A stretch of 9,934 nucleotides of DNA from Clostridia bacterium (GTDB lineage Bacteria; Bacillota; Clostridia; Oscillospirales; Acutalibacteraceae): positions 1-9,934 of the forward strand of contig CAAEVU010000035.1 in the NCBI GenBank assembly GCA_900759575.1, written 5' to 3'. Under the pieces are notes generated by a model, which saw only the letters and a list, made by a program, of their open reading frames with translations, ran no database searches and was not told the origin of the DNA. This document shows, piece by piece, positions 9,777 to 9,934 of the stretch (the first letter of the stretch is position 1; each line of letters begins with the position of its first letter). A program made the position numbers and the translations under genes.

Positions 9777-9934
9777 ATGCCGAAAGATACACCGCAACAA
9801 CGGTGGAAAAGCAAAAAGCAGGCGGAAGCTCAGCAAAATGGCATCTGTACCCGTTGCTATAAAAATCCTGTTTCTCCAGGCAGGAAAAGCTGCGAGGAAT
9901 GCAGAGAGAGTGCAAGAAGAGCTTATCACAGAAG
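9777..9934 (+). CDS. Zinc-ribbon protein, cut off by window edge
   Basis: At least 52 residues, open at the right edge. ATG 9777 follows AGGGGGCGG by about 7 nt. A basic N-terminus (QQRWKSKKQAEAQQ) leads to a zinc module with two CxxC knuckles, C24/C27 and C39/C42 (GICTRCYKNPVSPGRKSCEECRE split by an 11-residue loop), then Arg-rich residues. This kind of module often stands at the N-terminus of phage HNH endonucleases or small DNA-binding proteins; the missing remainder would decide. Confidence 0.68.
   Translation, partial: MPKDTPQQRWKSKKQAEAQQNGICTRCYKNPVSPGRKSCEECRESARRAYHR

Overview
The window is the early region of a temperate siphovirus-like prophage or phage in a low-to-mid GC Firmicute. 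The base composition, the strong GGAGG-type ribosome binding sites, the frequent GTG/TTG starts with ATGA/GTGA stop-start overlaps, and the gene families (Gp157, ERF, HNHc, DUF6291, G39P-like, DUF6378, DUF4406) are most like phages of gut Clostridia (Oscillospiraceae-type hosts). The host assignment is inference. No integrase, attachment site, structural gene, tRNA, rRNA, CRISPR array or insertion sequence is visible.

Layout. Leftward: a cut-off DUF5067-like lipoprotein (1-320) and a short Cro/CI-type repressor (370-759). Between 760 and 907 lies a readable genetic switch: a leftward repressor promoter, a rightward early promoter and up to three 17-bp operator-like boxes, one of which fills the -35/-10 spacer of the early promoter exactly. 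Rightward from 908: a block of small early genes of mostly unknown function (908-3508), including a zinc ribbon, a zinc/HTH protein and an excisionase-like winged-helix protein. A recombination/replication block follows (3495-7526): Gp157, an ERF annealing protein, an HNH nuclease, SSB, a DUF6291 replication-initiator-like protein, a G39P-like helicase loader and a RusA-like resolvase. The last block (7563-end) holds a dCTP deaminase-like enzyme, a DUF7694-like protein, small Cys-rich proteins, a MazG-like/DUF6378 protein, a DUF4406 nucleoside-deoxyribosyltransferase-like protein and a cut-off zinc-ribbon protein.

How it fits together. The repressor would hold the rightward promoter off. After induction, one long, tightly packed polycistronic transcript would make regulators, then annealing and replication proteins, then nucleotide-pool enzymes. 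A loader is present but no DnaB-type helicase, so the phage probably recruits host DnaB. An in-frame array of hexamers and 24-bp repeats next to an A-rich stretch inside the initiator-like gene is a candidate replication origin.

Most unusual signal. The 86-bp gap between the genes ending at 3212 and starting at 3299 is almost wholly filled by a compact minus-strand transcription unit: a perfect TTGACA-18 bp-TATAAT promoter followed about 30 bp later by a strong hairpin with a T6 tract. It predicts a short RNA of about 50 nt, transcribed against the early operon. Other structures worth attention are an 11-bp-phased iteron cluster at 1328-1371, a truncated duplicate of the 2060-2254 gene at 1597-1650, and a 24-bp terminator-shaped palindrome inside the RusA-like gene.
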